Source of the DNA: Megasphaera cerevisiae DSM 20462
GTDB taxonomy: Bacteria > Bacillota > Negativicutes > Veillonellales > Megasphaeraceae
Direction: 5' to 3'
Length of the DNA: 49,680 nucleotides
NCBI RefSeq assembly: GCF_001045675.1
Contig: NZ_LEKT01000021.1
Coordinates: 1 to 49,680 of the forward strand
Part shown: one piece after another, positions 8,199 through 17,010 of the stretch
Position numbering within the stretch: position 1 is the first letter of the stretch
Layout of the letters: the number at the start of each line of letters is the position of its first letter
Position numbers and translations under genes: made by a program
Notes under the pieces: generated by a model
Seen by the model: the letters and a program-made list of their open reading frames with translations, nothing else
The model's database searches: none
Told to the model about the DNA's origin: nothing

Positions 8199-8840
8199 TT
8201 ATTTTTGTAAAGCCGCCTCGTCAGCACTACCTGCCATCTGACGCTGTATATCCAGAAAATTACGAATAATATGGGCTGTTATTCCCCATATCTTATATCC
8301 GTTATAGTGATAAATATACACATTATATGTTTGCCGTTTTTCCCATTCAGTCTGTCCTGACAGTTCCAATCCCACGGGAAATCCATCGGCAGGCCGTGTC
8401 GCCAGCTCTATTTTTGCCTCCGTGGGCTTATGATCCTCAAACCAGCCTACGGGGACTGTAAAAATATGATCAATTTCATTCTTACTGAGCTTGAAAGCCG
8501 TCGTATCAAGATATGCCGCAAAAGGCCACACTGTCACGCCTACCGGTGATTCCACATAATCCAGCGGCCCCCACACATACATCCGTGAGGAATGGATGCC
8601 TAATTCTTCTTCTGTTTCCCGCAGAGCCGCTGCTTCCGCGCTGTCATCTGACGGCTCTATGGCACCGCCGGGAAAGCATATCTCTCCAGGCTGCCAATCT
8701 AATGTACTGCTCCGTACTTCGAATACCAAATGTGCGGCCCCGTCTATATAGATAACAGGAACAACAACAGCACAAAGCTTGTTATTCATGCATAAATTTT
8801 GCCGGACAACGCGTTCCGGCCAGGCTTCATATCGCGTCAT
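8199..8840 (-). CDS. Nudix hydrolase, CoA pyrophosphatase-like
   Basis: 213 residues. The Nudix box runs from GG at 58-59 to about 82: GGAIEP, then ALRETEEELGI, giving the metal-binding REXXEE. The preceding EVRSSTLDWQPGEICFPGG matches the UPF0035-type block of CoA diphosphatases, which split CoA into 3',5'-ADP and phosphopantetheine. Substrate is inferred from this block, not proven. The ATG follows GAGGAG with 5 bases between. It starts just after the leuS terminator, so it depends on read-through or an unseen promoter. Its placement beside CoA-ester metabolism is suggestive only. Confidence 0.85.
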   Translation of the reverse strand: MTRYEAWPERVVRQNLCMNNKLCAVVVPVIYIDGAAHLVFEVRSSTLDWQPGEICFPGGAIEPSDDSAEAAALRETEEELGIHSSRMYVWGPLDYVESPVGVTVWPFAAYLDTTAFKLSKNEIDHIFTVPVGWFEDHKPTEAKIELATRPADGFPVGLELSGQTEWEKRQTYNVYIYHYNGYKIWGITAHIIRNFLDIQRQMAGSADEAALQK

Positions 8841-8863
8841 ATATTCTCCTCGTCATGCATTGC

Positions 8864-8893
8864 TAAAAAAAAGGGATGCCCTGCGGACACCCC
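8864..8893 (-). terminator. leuS terminator
   Basis: On the minus strand GGGGTGTCC pairs with GGGCATCCC (two G-U pairs) around GCA, followed by eight T. Confidence 0.8.
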
Positions 8894-8899
8894 CTGTAT

Positions 8900-11380
8900 T
8901 TATTTTACAACAATATTAATGATTTTTTTCGGCACAACGATAAATTTGAAAATAGTTTTGCCTTCTGTAAATTCTTTAACACGAGGCAGCTCCATTACCC
9001 TGGATTTCAATTCCTCCACATCACAATCAACAGATATGGTAATCCGTTCACGTACTTTTCCGTTGATTTGGATAGGCAATTCAATTTCATCTACAATCAG
9101 CGCCTGGCTATCTGTTTCAGGCCATTTCTGATCATGGACGCTGCCAGCAAAACCGGCAATCTGCCACAATTCTTCGGCAATATGCGGCGTAAATGGCGCT
9201 AATAATTTGATAAGATTCGTATTCGCCTCAATGGCCGCCGCCTTACAAATCGTCTGGTTTTTGCCAGCATACGCAGACATGGCATTGACAAATTCCATGA
9301 TAGCGCTGACCGCCGTATTCAAAGCATAGCTGCCAGCAATACCTTTCACGTCCTCCGTAACCTTAGCGACAGATTTATATTCCTGAAAACGCAGTGCTTT
9401 TTCATCTTCAGTATAGTCACTGCCGCCAGCGGTACCGTTAGCCGTTAGTTCAATATATTGATGAACGACGCGCCATACGCGGTTGAGAAAACGATAGGCG
9501 CCTTCTACTCCCTGTTCTGACCATTCAAGATCTCGTTCAGGCGGTGCCGCAAATAAAATAAACAGCCGCCCCGTATCTGCCCCGTATTTTGCAAGAATTT
9601 CTTCAGGCGAAACAACGTTTCCCTTAGATTTAGACATCTTGCTTCCGTCCATCAAAACCATGCCTTGAGTCAAAAGACGCTCAAATGGCTCTAATGCCTC
9701 CACAAGACCTGCATCATGGAACACCTTCATAAAGAACCGGGAATACATCAGATGCAAAATAGCATGTTCTATACCGCCGATATACTGATCAACGTTCATC
9801 CAATGATTCGCCTTTTTCACATCCCACGGCTGTTCATCATTGCGAGCATCCGTATACCGCAGATAGTACCATGAAGAGCACACAAACGTATCCATCGTGT
9901 CTGTTTCGCGTACCGCCGGCCCACCGCATTTCGGGCACGTACAATGAACAAAATTTTCGCTGGTCGCCAAGGGTGATACGGCTCCCGCTGTAAACTTGAC
10001 ATCCTCCGGCAGCCTGACAGGAAGCTGTTCTTCCGGCACAAGCTGCTCACCGCATTTTTCGCAATATATGACAGGAATCGGCGCTCCCCAATACCGCTGC
10101 CGGGAAATGAGCCAGTCGCGAAGCTTGAAATTCACTGTTCCCTTCCCCAACTGCCGGTCGATCAGCCACTTGGTAATAGCGCTGCGGGCTTCTTCATCTG
10201 TCAAACCGTCAAATTCTCCCGAATTAACAAGTGTTCCCGCATCGTGGTAGGCGCCCTCCATCGTATCCAAATCTAAATTCTTTTCTTTATTTTGAATAAC
10301 AAGGCGGATAGGAAGATTAAATTTTTTAGCAAATTCCCAGTCACGCTGATCATGTCCAGGCACGCCCATAACAGCTCCAGTACCATAATCCACCAGCACA
10401 TAGTTGGCAATCCAAACAGGTACCTTTTCCTTATTAACAGGATTGACGGCATACGCACCTGTAAACATACCTTCCTTTTCAGCATCATTGGAAGTTCGGT
10501 CCATATCATTCATGTTTTTCATGCGCGTAATAAAAGACCGTAATTCAGTTTCGTTTTCCTTGCCTTTGATCAACTCTTCCACATAAGGATGTTCCGGCGC
10601 AAGTACAATATAGGTAACACCAAAAATGGTATCGACCCGCGTAGAAAACATAGGAATTTTTTTACCGATTTCAGGAATATCAAAAGAAAATTCGGCCCCT
10701 TCACTACGCCCGATCCAATTTTTCTGCATGGTTTTTACTCGGTCTGGCCATCCCGGCAGAAGCTTCAGATCATCCAGGAGACGATCTGCATAATCTGTAA
10801 TCTTGAAAAACCACTGTTTCAAATCTTTTTTTACGACCGGCGTATCACAGCGCCAGCATTTACCGTCGATAACCTGTTCATTGGCCAAAACAGTATTGCA
10901 TTTTTCGCACCAGTTTACCTTTGCTTCCTTACGATATGCCAATCCCCGCTTATACAGCAATTCAAAAATCCACTGCGTCCATTTATAATATTTTTCATGA
11001 CAAGTAGCCACTTCCCGATCCCAGTCATAGGAAAGTCCCAGTTCTTTTTGCTGTCTTGTCATATTTTCAATATTGCTATAGGTCCAATCCTTAGGCGGAA
11101 TATTATGTTTAATAGCGGCATTTTCTGCAGGCATGCCAAACGCATCATAGCCCATGGGATGAAGAACGTTGTAGCCATTCATGCGGCGATACCGGGCAAT
11201 AACATCCCCTATCGTATAATTGCGGACATGTCCCATATGGAGGTTCCCCGAAGGATACGGGAACATTTCCAAAACGTAATACGGCGGTTTGCCATTATCA
11301 TCAGGGCAGCGATCACTCTTATCATCCTGCCATTTTTTTTGCCATTTTTTTTCTATTTCCTGAGGAATATACTTTTCCAA
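8900..11380 (-). CDS. leuS: Leucyl-tRNA synthetase
   Basis: Class I synthetase of 826 residues that charges tRNA-Leu. HMGH (48-51) is the HIGH motif in PYPSGNLHMGHVRNY; KMSKS is at 581-585. The CP1 editing domain (about 220-415) has the conserved GTGAVMGVPGHDQRD block. Zinc-type CxxC pairs occur at WCEKCNT (158-161) with CWRC (175-178). A C-terminal anticodon domain and a small tail follow. The start is a TTG at 11380 with GGAGG nine bases upstream; no ATG is available near the usual N-terminus. No T-box is visible, unlike thrS. It has its own promoter, whose -35 box lies in the last codons of the glycosidase gene. Confidence 0.96.
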   Translation of the reverse strand: MEKYIPQEIEKKWQKKWQDDKSDRCPDDNGKPPYYVLEMFPYPSGNLHMGHVRNYTIGDVIARYRRMNGYNVLHPMGYDAFGMPAENAAIKHNIPPKDWTYSNIENMTRQQKELGLSYDWDREVATCHEKYYKWTQWIFELLYKRGLAYRKEAKVNWCEKCNTVLANEQVIDGKCWRCDTPVVKKDLKQWFFKITDYADRLLDDLKLLPGWPDRVKTMQKNWIGRSEGAEFSFDIPEIGKKIPMFSTRVDTIFGVTYIVLAPEHPYVEELIKGKENETELRSFITRMKNMNDMDRTSNDAEKEGMFTGAYAVNPVNKEKVPVWIANYVLVDYGTGAVMGVPGHDQRDWEFAKKFNLPIRLVIQNKEKNLDLDTMEGAYHDAGTLVNSGEFDGLTDEEARSAITKWLIDRQLGKGTVNFKLRDWLISRQRYWGAPIPVIYCEKCGEQLVPEEQLPVRLPEDVKFTAGAVSPLATSENFVHCTCPKCGGPAVRETDTMDTFVCSSWYYLRYTDARNDEQPWDVKKANHWMNVDQYIGGIEHAILHLMYSRFFMKVFHDAGLVEALEPFERLLTQGMVLMDGSKMSKSKGNVVSPEEILAKYGADTGRLFILFAAPPERDLEWSEQGVEGAYRFLNRVWRVVHQYIELTANGTAGGSDYTEDEKALRFQEYKSVAKVTEDVKGIAGSYALNTAVSAIMEFVNAMSAYAGKNQTICKAAAIEANTNLIKLLAPFTPHIAEELWQIAGFAGSVHDQKWPETDSQALIVDEIELPIQINGKVRERITISVDCDVEELKSRVMELPRVKEFTEGKTIFKFIVVPKKIINIVVK

Positions 11381-11448
11381 TTTACTAGGCCTCCTATTTA
11401 CTACTTTCAGAATAAAAACGAGAATCCTGTCGTAGCGTCGTTGGTATT

Positions 11449-11477
11449 ATTATAGTGTTACAGCGTCTTCAAGTCAA
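11449..11477 (-). promoter_or_regulatory. Promoter of leuS
   Basis: TTGACT (11477-11472), 17 bp, TATAAT (11454-11449). The -35 box overlaps the 3' end of the upstream gene, which ends at 11469. Confidence 0.85.
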
Positions 11478-13157
11478 TTCATGTTTTGCAAATCCCTGCC
11501 AAAATCGGGACGGTTCAAAACCCTTTCGCCAGAAAGCCGCGCCGCCTAAGTGATAGTCTGACACCAGCTTGATCTTCTCCTGCAGTGACTTTTCATCTTC
11601 AAACCATACGGTTACCCGCCCTGTCTCCAGGGGCAGCTCCATCTTATACAAATGCAGGGAGGCATCCCATCGGATATAATTTTTAAATTTCTTCATCAAG
11701 ACCTCACTATCTGCCATCGTAAGCGTCCGTACTTGAAGCTTTGATTTATTACGCAAGCCGTTCCCTGGTTTCACAGCCGTATCCAAGGTCAATGCCGGAC
11801 GGTTGCTCCCTATTCCCTTTTCCGGAACCGCGGCAGGCATTTCCAGGTTTACGCTAACAGCTCCCGGCAGCAAGCTTGCCGCTGCAGTCTGTGCGGTATG
11901 ATTTGTTACGACGCGCCATTGCTCTATCTCCTGCGGCAAGGGCTGCCCGTCTTTAGAATCATACCAAATCCGCATATACAGCGGCATGCCTAAAACAATT
12001 TTTTCTGCCGGAACCAGGGTCAGCATATTTTGAACGGATCGTTCCACCCACGGATAGGAAGCTACCGGACCTGCCACAGGACTCATGCGGCCAAACTGAT
12101 CATACGCCATGACCATAACATAATCTAACGCCGGAGCTAATGCTTTGCGATCATACACCAGTGACCAGTTCGGACTATCTGATAAGGGAGTTACATCCAT
12201 GGATATTTTCAATCTATAGGCCCGGCAGGCATCACTGATTTTTTTCACAAATGCAGTAAGTCTATCCGTATCATCATAATTGACATTTTCAAAGTCAATA
12301 TTATACCCTTTAAAATCATATAATATAGCATATCCGATAAGCTCTCTGACTATTTGATCCTGAAGGGATCCGTTCATCAGTATTTCATGAGTCAGCTGCG
12401 GATCAAAATCATTATCAATAAGAGGCCACATAGCATACCCCTTGTCTCTATAGGAGGCTTCCAGCATATCAAAATCAGGATTGCGCAGATCAATGCCCTG
12501 TCGAGTCAGACGAAAAGCGCAGGGTGACATGACCGGCTGCTGCGTATTAAGCTGCGCAAGAGATTCATCCTCCTTCATAACAGGATCCCAAAATAAAACC
12601 AGCCCCATTCTTCCATCCTGTGTCCTGCTTGGGGAAACCGGTTTTGGCAGTTCACTCCCCTGCTGAAGCTGCAGCACGGCCCGCGTCCTCTCAGGCTGGG
12701 GCAGCAGTTCGTTATAATCAGTACCAAGGACATAACTAATTCCCAGCGTCCTGCGCACATGGCGGATATTGATCGTCCGTTCCTGTCCTGCCGATTGTCC
12801 AGGAAGCAGCAGCCGTACATTTTGATCTTGCCATTCATGCGAGCCCGTATCAGAAGGCGGCAGCCGGAACCAATACGTACCTTTTTTTTCATCGGCCGAA
12901 AAAATACCATATTGCTGCAATGCTTTATCCGAGACCAGCCATCGGCCATTTCTTTCTACGATCTGCAAGTCCTTAACGACTTCAGCCGGTATAGGATTGG
13001 CTACTTTCGGCACAACAAAAACCGGATCATCCGCCTTTGTTTCTTCAGAAGGGCGCCCCTCCTGTTCACGTGCAGAAATTGCCCATGCCGCCGTACTGAT
13101 CGTCAGACAAAAGGATGCGGTCAGACAGAATATGCTGATCCATTTATTGTATTTCAT
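11469..13157 (-). CDS. Secreted glycoside hydrolase family 18 protein, SleL/YaaH-like
   Basis: 562 residues. A signal peptide is clear: KYNKW, a hydrophobic stretch, and cleavage after AWA (residue 26). Residues about 45-180 form an uncharacterised N-terminal region without LysM repeats. The GH18 barrel begins near 185 (MGLVLFWDP); the active-site strand YNIDFENV places the catalytic acid at E290, with the N-I-D-F-E form found in the SleL/YaaH branch rather than the chitinase DGIDIDWE. Later barrel strands are MDVTPLSD, YVMVMAYDQFG and LGMPLYMRIW. About 85 residues are inserted before the last strand (GGAAFWRKG). SleL relatives cut N-acetylglucosamine linkages in peptidoglycan; here a role in cell wall turnover is inferred. 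Divergent from lgt. Confidence 0.85.
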   Translation of the reverse strand: MKYNKWISIFCLTASFCLTISTAAWAISAREQEGRPSEETKADDPVFVVPKVANPIPAEVVKDLQIVERNGRWLVSDKALQQYGIFSADEKKGTYWFRLPPSDTGSHEWQDQNVRLLLPGQSAGQERTINIRHVRRTLGISYVLGTDYNELLPQPERTRAVLQLQQGSELPKPVSPSRTQDGRMGLVLFWDPVMKEDESLAQLNTQQPVMSPCAFRLTRQGIDLRNPDFDMLEASYRDKGYAMWPLIDNDFDPQLTHEILMNGSLQDQIVRELIGYAILYDFKGYNIDFENVNYDDTDRLTAFVKKISDACRAYRLKISMDVTPLSDSPNWSLVYDRKALAPALDYVMVMAYDQFGRMSPVAGPVASYPWVERSVQNMLTLVPAEKIVLGMPLYMRIWYDSKDGQPLPQEIEQWRVVTNHTAQTAAASLLPGAVSVNLEMPAAVPEKGIGSNRPALTLDTAVKPGNGLRNKSKLQVRTLTMADSEVLMKKFKNYIRWDASLHLYKMELPLETGRVTVWFEDEKSLQEKIKLVSDYHLGGAAFWRKGFEPSRFWQGFAKHELT

Positions 13158-13207
13158 CTTTTCTCTCCCTTAATGATGGAATGACTGGAAATTTCCTTGA
13201 AATCATG

Positions 13208-13251
13208 TATAATAAATAAAACATAATGAACACATGTCATACTATATGACA
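13208..13251 (+). promoter_or_regulatory. lgt -10 box and overlapping downstream dyad
   Basis: TATAAT at 13208-13213 has only a poor -35 match. Downstream, TGTCATA (13235-13241) and TATGACA (13245-13251) form a perfect 7-bp inverted repeat with a 3-base spacer, between the -10 box and the ribosome binding site. It is placed like a repressor operator. Confidence 0.45.
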
Positions 13252-13286
13252 CGATTATCATTATATCATAAAAAGGAGGTTTTATA

Positions 13287-14081
13287 TTGCATCAATATTT
13301 ATTCTTTATCGGCTCCTTCCCAATCCGAGCCTACGGACTGCTTTTTATGCTTGGCATTATTTCTGCCGGGATAACGGCATATTATATTATGAAACGTGAC
13401 GGACGCGGCTGGCATATCCATATATTTGATTTTACGATGTGGTGCGGCATTGCCGGTATCGTCGGAGGACGTTTGTGGGATGTACTTTTTTTTGATTGGG
13501 CCTACTATCATAATCATATTGCGGAAATCCCTTTCGTCTGGCAGGGCGGCATGGCCATCCAGGGGGGGCTGCTTTTCGGTGCTGCGGCAGGCATTTTGTA
13601 TACTCGCCGTTATAAAATTGATACATGGGCCTTTGGAGATCTATTAGCACCTGCGATTATTCTTGGTCAATCCGTAGGCCGCATGGCCAATCTGATGAAT
13701 GGCGATGCCTTCGGCCACCCTACAGGCGGCAATTTCGGCATTGTGTATCCGGATACGACACTGGCTCACCATACGTATGGAAGTCAGCCCCTGTGGCCTG
13801 CGGAGGTATGGGAGGGACAAATCGATATACTGGTTTTTGTCGCCCTGCTTTTCTACAGTTCATTCCCGCACAAAAAAGGACAGGTCTTTTGCCTCTATAT
13901 CATGCTGTACGCAATCGAACGCTTCTTTCTGGAATTTCTCCGCGGCGATTATGTCAGCCTGACCCTGGGGTTTAAATCAGCCCAAATGACGAGTCTGATC
14001 GCTTTCGGCATCGCAGCCGCCGTCTTTCTTTACCTGCAATTCAGAGGTACGCCGGATACACATGATACGCCCCATCAGTAG
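13287..14081 (+). CDS. lgt: Prolipoprotein diacylglyceryl transferase
   Basis: Membrane enzyme of 264 residues that moves diacylglycerol from phosphatidylglycerol to the lipobox cysteine of prolipoproteins, the first step of lipoprotein maturation. About seven membrane helices are visible. The family signature GRMANLMNGDAFG is at 131-143, and the GGMAIQGG loop at 87-94 is the Firmicutes form of the HGG region. The start is TTG at 13287, seven bases after a perfect AAAAGGAGG; no nearby ATG fits. Divergent from the glycosidase gene and followed by a terminator. Confidence 0.95.
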   Translation: MHQYLFFIGSFPIRAYGLLFMLGIISAGITAYYIMKRDGRGWHIHIFDFTMWCGIAGIVGGRLWDVLFFDWAYYHNHIAEIPFVWQGGMAIQGGLLFGAAAGILYTRRYKIDTWAFGDLLAPAIILGQSVGRMANLMNGDAFGHPTGGNFGIVYPDTTLAHHTYGSQPLWPAEVWEGQIDILVFVALLFYSSFPHKKGQVFCLYIMLYAIERFFLEFLRGDYVSLTLGFKSAQMTSLIAFGIAAAVFLYLQFRGTPDTHDTPHQ

Positions 14082-14100
14082 TTCGTGCTACTGCCTATCC

Positions 14101-14146
14101 ACGACCTGCGCCCCCCTCAGTATTATCGGTGCAGGTTGTTCTTTTA
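14101..14146 (+). terminator. lgt terminator
   Basis: ACGACCTGC (14101-14109) pairs with GCAGGTTGT (14131-14139, one G-U), followed by T-rich CTTTTATTTC. Confidence 0.7.
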
Positions 14147-14165
14147 TTTCTCTTTCCATATATCA

Positions 14166-14220
14166 GCAAAAACAGCAATTTCTGTTTTCATGACGCTATA
14201 CAGAAATTGCTGTTTTCTTA
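14166..14220. terminator. Bidirectional hairpin between lgt and sufU
   Basis: AAAACAGCAATTTCTG (14169-14184) pairs perfectly with CAGAAATTGCTGTTTT (14201-14216) around a 16-nt loop. Both outer ends are T-rich on their own strand, so it can end the suf transcript and catch lgt read-through. Confidence 0.75.
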
Positions 14221-14238
14221 TTGCCCGCCCGTATGTGA

Positions 14239-14679
14239 TTATTTATTCCGTCCTTTTTCAATAGCATCCTTCAGTGTATGCCATGCCAGTACGGCACATT
14301 TTACACGCGCCGGCATATTGGAAATATTTTTCAAAGCAATGGCATCTTCTAAATCTTCTAAGGCATCATCATCCGTGACCTCGCGTTTGATCATTTCCAA
14401 AAACAAGTCAACTAACCGCAGGGCCTCTTCCACAGATTTCCCCTTTATCAGATCGATCATAATATCGGCGGAAGCCTGACTGATAGCACAGCCATGACCA
14501 GTATAAGCCGCATCTTTAATCATACCGTCTTCAATATCGGCCTGCAGCGTAATATCGTCGCCGCAGCTCGGATTATGCCCCCGTTCCTCCAAGGTGCATG
14601 TTGGCAATGTATGTTTATTTTCCTGACACTGATTATGCTCTAAAATAATATCAGAGTACAATTCACTCATATTTTCCAT
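14239..14679 (-). CDS. sufU: Fe-S assembly protein SufU
   Basis: 146 residues. SufU accepts persulfide sulfur from SufS through its zinc site, in the SUF pathway. The ligands are present: C39 and D41 in NPSCGDD, C64 in GHGCAIS, and C128 in ARVKCAVLAW. An insertion between the second and third cysteine separates SufU from IscU. The ATG follows AAGGAG with eight bases between. Last gene of sufCBDSU. Confidence 0.95.
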   Translation of the reverse strand: MENMSELYSDIILEHNQCQENKHTLPTCTLEERGHNPSCGDDITLQADIEDGMIKDAAYTGHGCAISQASADIMIDLIKGKSVEEALRLVDLFLEMIKREVTDDDALEDLEDAIALKNISNMPARVKCAVLAWHTLKDAIEKGRNK

Positions 14680-14691
14680 GGTTCAAGCTCC

Positions 14692-15912
14692 TTAATCGGC
14701 ATAGCCCATTTGTTTACGGACAAGTTTCAGCTTTTCAATAAAATAATCTACTTCGTCCACTGTATTATAGATGTAGAAGCTGATGCGGTTTGATGCTTCG
14801 GCATGAATGTGTGCGCCGAAAGGCTGGGCACAATGATGTCCTGACCGTATCGCAATTCCATAACTGTCCAAAATAGTAGCTACATCATGCGGATGCACTC
14901 CGTCCAGCGTAAACGCGATAACACCCGTTTTTTCATCCGGATCCGTACTGCCGATAATATGAAGATGCGGAACATTTTTCATTCCCGCCAAAGCCCGGAC
15001 GACCAATTCATGCTCATGGGCCTCAATAGCATCCCACCCCAGCGTATTCAAATAGTCGATAGCGGCATGAAGAGCCACTGCGCCCTCTACATTTTCGGTG
15101 CCAGCTTCAAATTTAAACGGCAGAACATTAAACGTTGTGGTCTGTTCCTGCACGTATTCGATCATATCCCCGCCCAAAAGGAACGGTTCCATATCATTGA
15201 GCAAATCACGTTTCCCGTATATGACGCCAGTACCTGCAGACCCCATCATCTTATGCCCGGAAAATACCATAAAGTCACAGTCCAGATCCTGCACATCGAC
15301 CTTCATATGGGGCACAGACTGCGCTCCGTCATAAATTGCAACGGCACCGACAGCATGCGCTTTTTCGATTAATTTTTTGGCTGGCACCTTCATCCCCAAA
15401 ACATTGCTGATGCCGGCAAAAGAAACAATCTTTGTCTTGCCGTCTATTTTAGCAAAATCGTCCTCTGTAAAATGTCCCGTTTCATCCAGGTACATGTATA
15501 CCAATTCTGCTCCGGTCACACGACACACGCGCTGCCACGTAACCAAGTTCGCATGATGTTCTGAAATAGGAATTACGATCTTATCCCCTTTTTTCAAATG
15601 GGTTTCTGCGTAGCTCCGGGTAATCAGATTCATGCCTTCCGTCGCATTACGGACAAAAATGACTTCTTCCGTATGCGCAGCATTAATAAAGCGGCATACT
15701 GCCTCGCGCGCTTCATCATATGCAACAGAGGCTTCGACACTCAAAATATGAGCCCCCCGATGCGGATTGCCGTTATGGTGTTCCAGCAAATCCACAATAG
15801 CATGAATAACCTGATATGGTTTTTGTGTTGTTGCTGCATTATCCAAATATACAAGAGGATGTCCATTATGGACTTTAGTTAAGATGGGGAAATCTTTGCG
15901 TACATTTAGCAT
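14692..15912 (-). CDS. sufS: Cysteine desulfurase SufS
   Basis: PLP enzyme of 406 residues that takes sulfur from cysteine and passes it to SufU. The PLP lysine is K221 in FSGHKMMGSAG; the catalytic cysteine is C361 in RSGHHCAQP, the class II form. The open frame extends to 15951, but the ATG at 15912 has AAAGGTGAT at correct spacing and the family start (LNVRKDFPIL). It still overlaps the end of sufD by 38 bases, which points to coupled translation. Confidence 0.95.
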   Translation of the reverse strand: MLNVRKDFPILTKVHNGHPLVYLDNAATTQKPYQVIHAIVDLLEHHNGNPHRGAHILSVEASVAYDEAREAVCRFINAAHTEEVIFVRNATEGMNLITRSYAETHLKKGDKIVIPISEHHANLVTWQRVCRVTGAELVYMYLDETGHFTEDDFAKIDGKTKIVSFAGISNVLGMKVPAKKLIEKAHAVGAVAIYDGAQSVPHMKVDVQDLDCDFMVFSGHKMMGSAGTGVIYGKRDLLNDMEPFLLGGDMIEYVQEQTTTFNVLPFKFEAGTENVEGAVALHAAIDYLNTLGWDAIEAHEHELVVRALAGMKNVPHLHIIGSTDPDEKTGVIAFTLDGVHPHDVATILDSYGIAIRSGHHCAQPFGAHIHAEASNRISFYIYNTVDEVDYFIEKLKLVRKQMGYAD

Positions 15913-16999
15913 GACAATCACCTTTCTTTTGGCAAAACTGCATCTTTTCACGTACAGCCTGCAATGTCTTATTTTCTAAATCCGCATCACCCAGCCTATC
16001 AATGACCGGGCGGATGTTAGATTCTACGATAATCAGCTGTGCACCGGCTTCATTGAAGCCGCGGCTCATCAGATAGAACAGCTTATCTTTATCTATCTGC
16101 CCCGCACTGGATGCGTGGTTACCCACAACATCATCTTCCTTGCACAGTAGAAGCGGCACAGAAATGGAATGCACGTTTGGACTCAGGAGAATACATATAT
16201 CCGATTCGGACCCGACAGCTTTCTTACCGCCGCGCAGGAAATCAATCGTGCCCCGGAAATATTTTTTCGAGGTATCCAGCAAAGCACCTGTCGTCAATAT
16301 ATCCGTATTCGTTGCTGCCCCTTGCGTTGGAACCCAATACGAAAAGTCAAAAATCTGGTCATTATTGCCAAGATACATGGAATGACTGTTAAAAACAGCT
16401 TCTGTTCCTGTCAAATCCGTTTTATAGTATATAATGGCTGTTTTAGCCCCCAGCTCTGCAGTAACATAATCAATCGTGCTTTTTTCTCCTGCTTTGGCAT
16501 AGCGGTGTTCTATATGCCGTACATTTTGCGTATGAAGCTGAACCTTGCTGATTTTTACGACAGCCTGTTCTTCCGTTTCAATGTAATCCAGCAGATTGAC
16601 AGCGCCATGCTCCGCGCCGCCTTCAAAATCCAGAAAGATCTGCAGATGGCTGCCGGCACCGGCTTTTATTTTCAACTGTCCCGTCAATTGGGGCGCAGTT
16701 TCTGTCAAGGTATACGTAAGCCACACCACTCCCTGTGCATGCGGGCCAATTTCCACGGCACAGCCGCTGCTGCTGTCACTTAACGTCTGCTGCAGGGCTT
16801 CCGTATTAGCCCCTTCAAAATCTCCCAAGTCCGTGATCCGATTGCCCGTATAAAAAGTAACGGAGACATCTCCCTCATGCCGTTCCTGCGGCCGCATTCC
16901 CTGCACCGCTTCCTCCCGTAACGAATCTATTTCCAGTTCATTGACCTTCATCCACCGAAACGTGGGTCGTGGGAGTCGGTTATATTTTACTGTATTCAT
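15875..16999 (-). CDS. sufD: Fe-S assembly scaffold component SufD
   Basis: 374 residues, partner of SufB in the SufBC2D scaffold that builds Fe-S clusters. The right-handed beta-helix core spans the middle (YIETEEQAVVKISKVQLHTQ and following strands), and the C-terminal MSRGFNEAGAQLIIVES helix pair binds SufC. A cysteine-rich C-terminal tail (FCQKKGDCHAKCTQ) continues past the usual end of the family into the sufS overlap; I do not know whether it has a role. GGAGGAG precedes the ATG. Confidence 0.93.
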   Translation of the reverse strand: MNTVKYNRLPRPTFRWMKVNELEIDSLREEAVQGMRPQERHEGDVSVTFYTGNRITDLGDFEGANTEALQQTLSDSSSGCAVEIGPHAQGVVWLTYTLTETAPQLTGQLKIKAGAGSHLQIFLDFEGGAEHGAVNLLDYIETEEQAVVKISKVQLHTQNVRHIEHRYAKAGEKSTIDYVTAELGAKTAIIYYKTDLTGTEAVFNSHSMYLGNNDQIFDFSYWVPTQGAATNTDILTTGALLDTSKKYFRGTIDFLRGGKKAVGSESDICILLSPNVHSISVPLLLCKEDDVVGNHASSAGQIDKDKLFYLMSRGFNEAGAQLIIVESNIRPVIDRLGDADLENKTLQAVREKMQFCQKKGDCHAKCTQRFPHLN

Positions 17000-17010
17000 C
17001 GTTCTCCTCC

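Noticed and set aside
10589-11455. 288-codon plus-strand frame opposite leuS, and similar long frames opposite etfA and mutL
   Set aside because: They lie antisense to well-conserved genes, have no ribosome sites and no recognisable domains; typical mirror frames.
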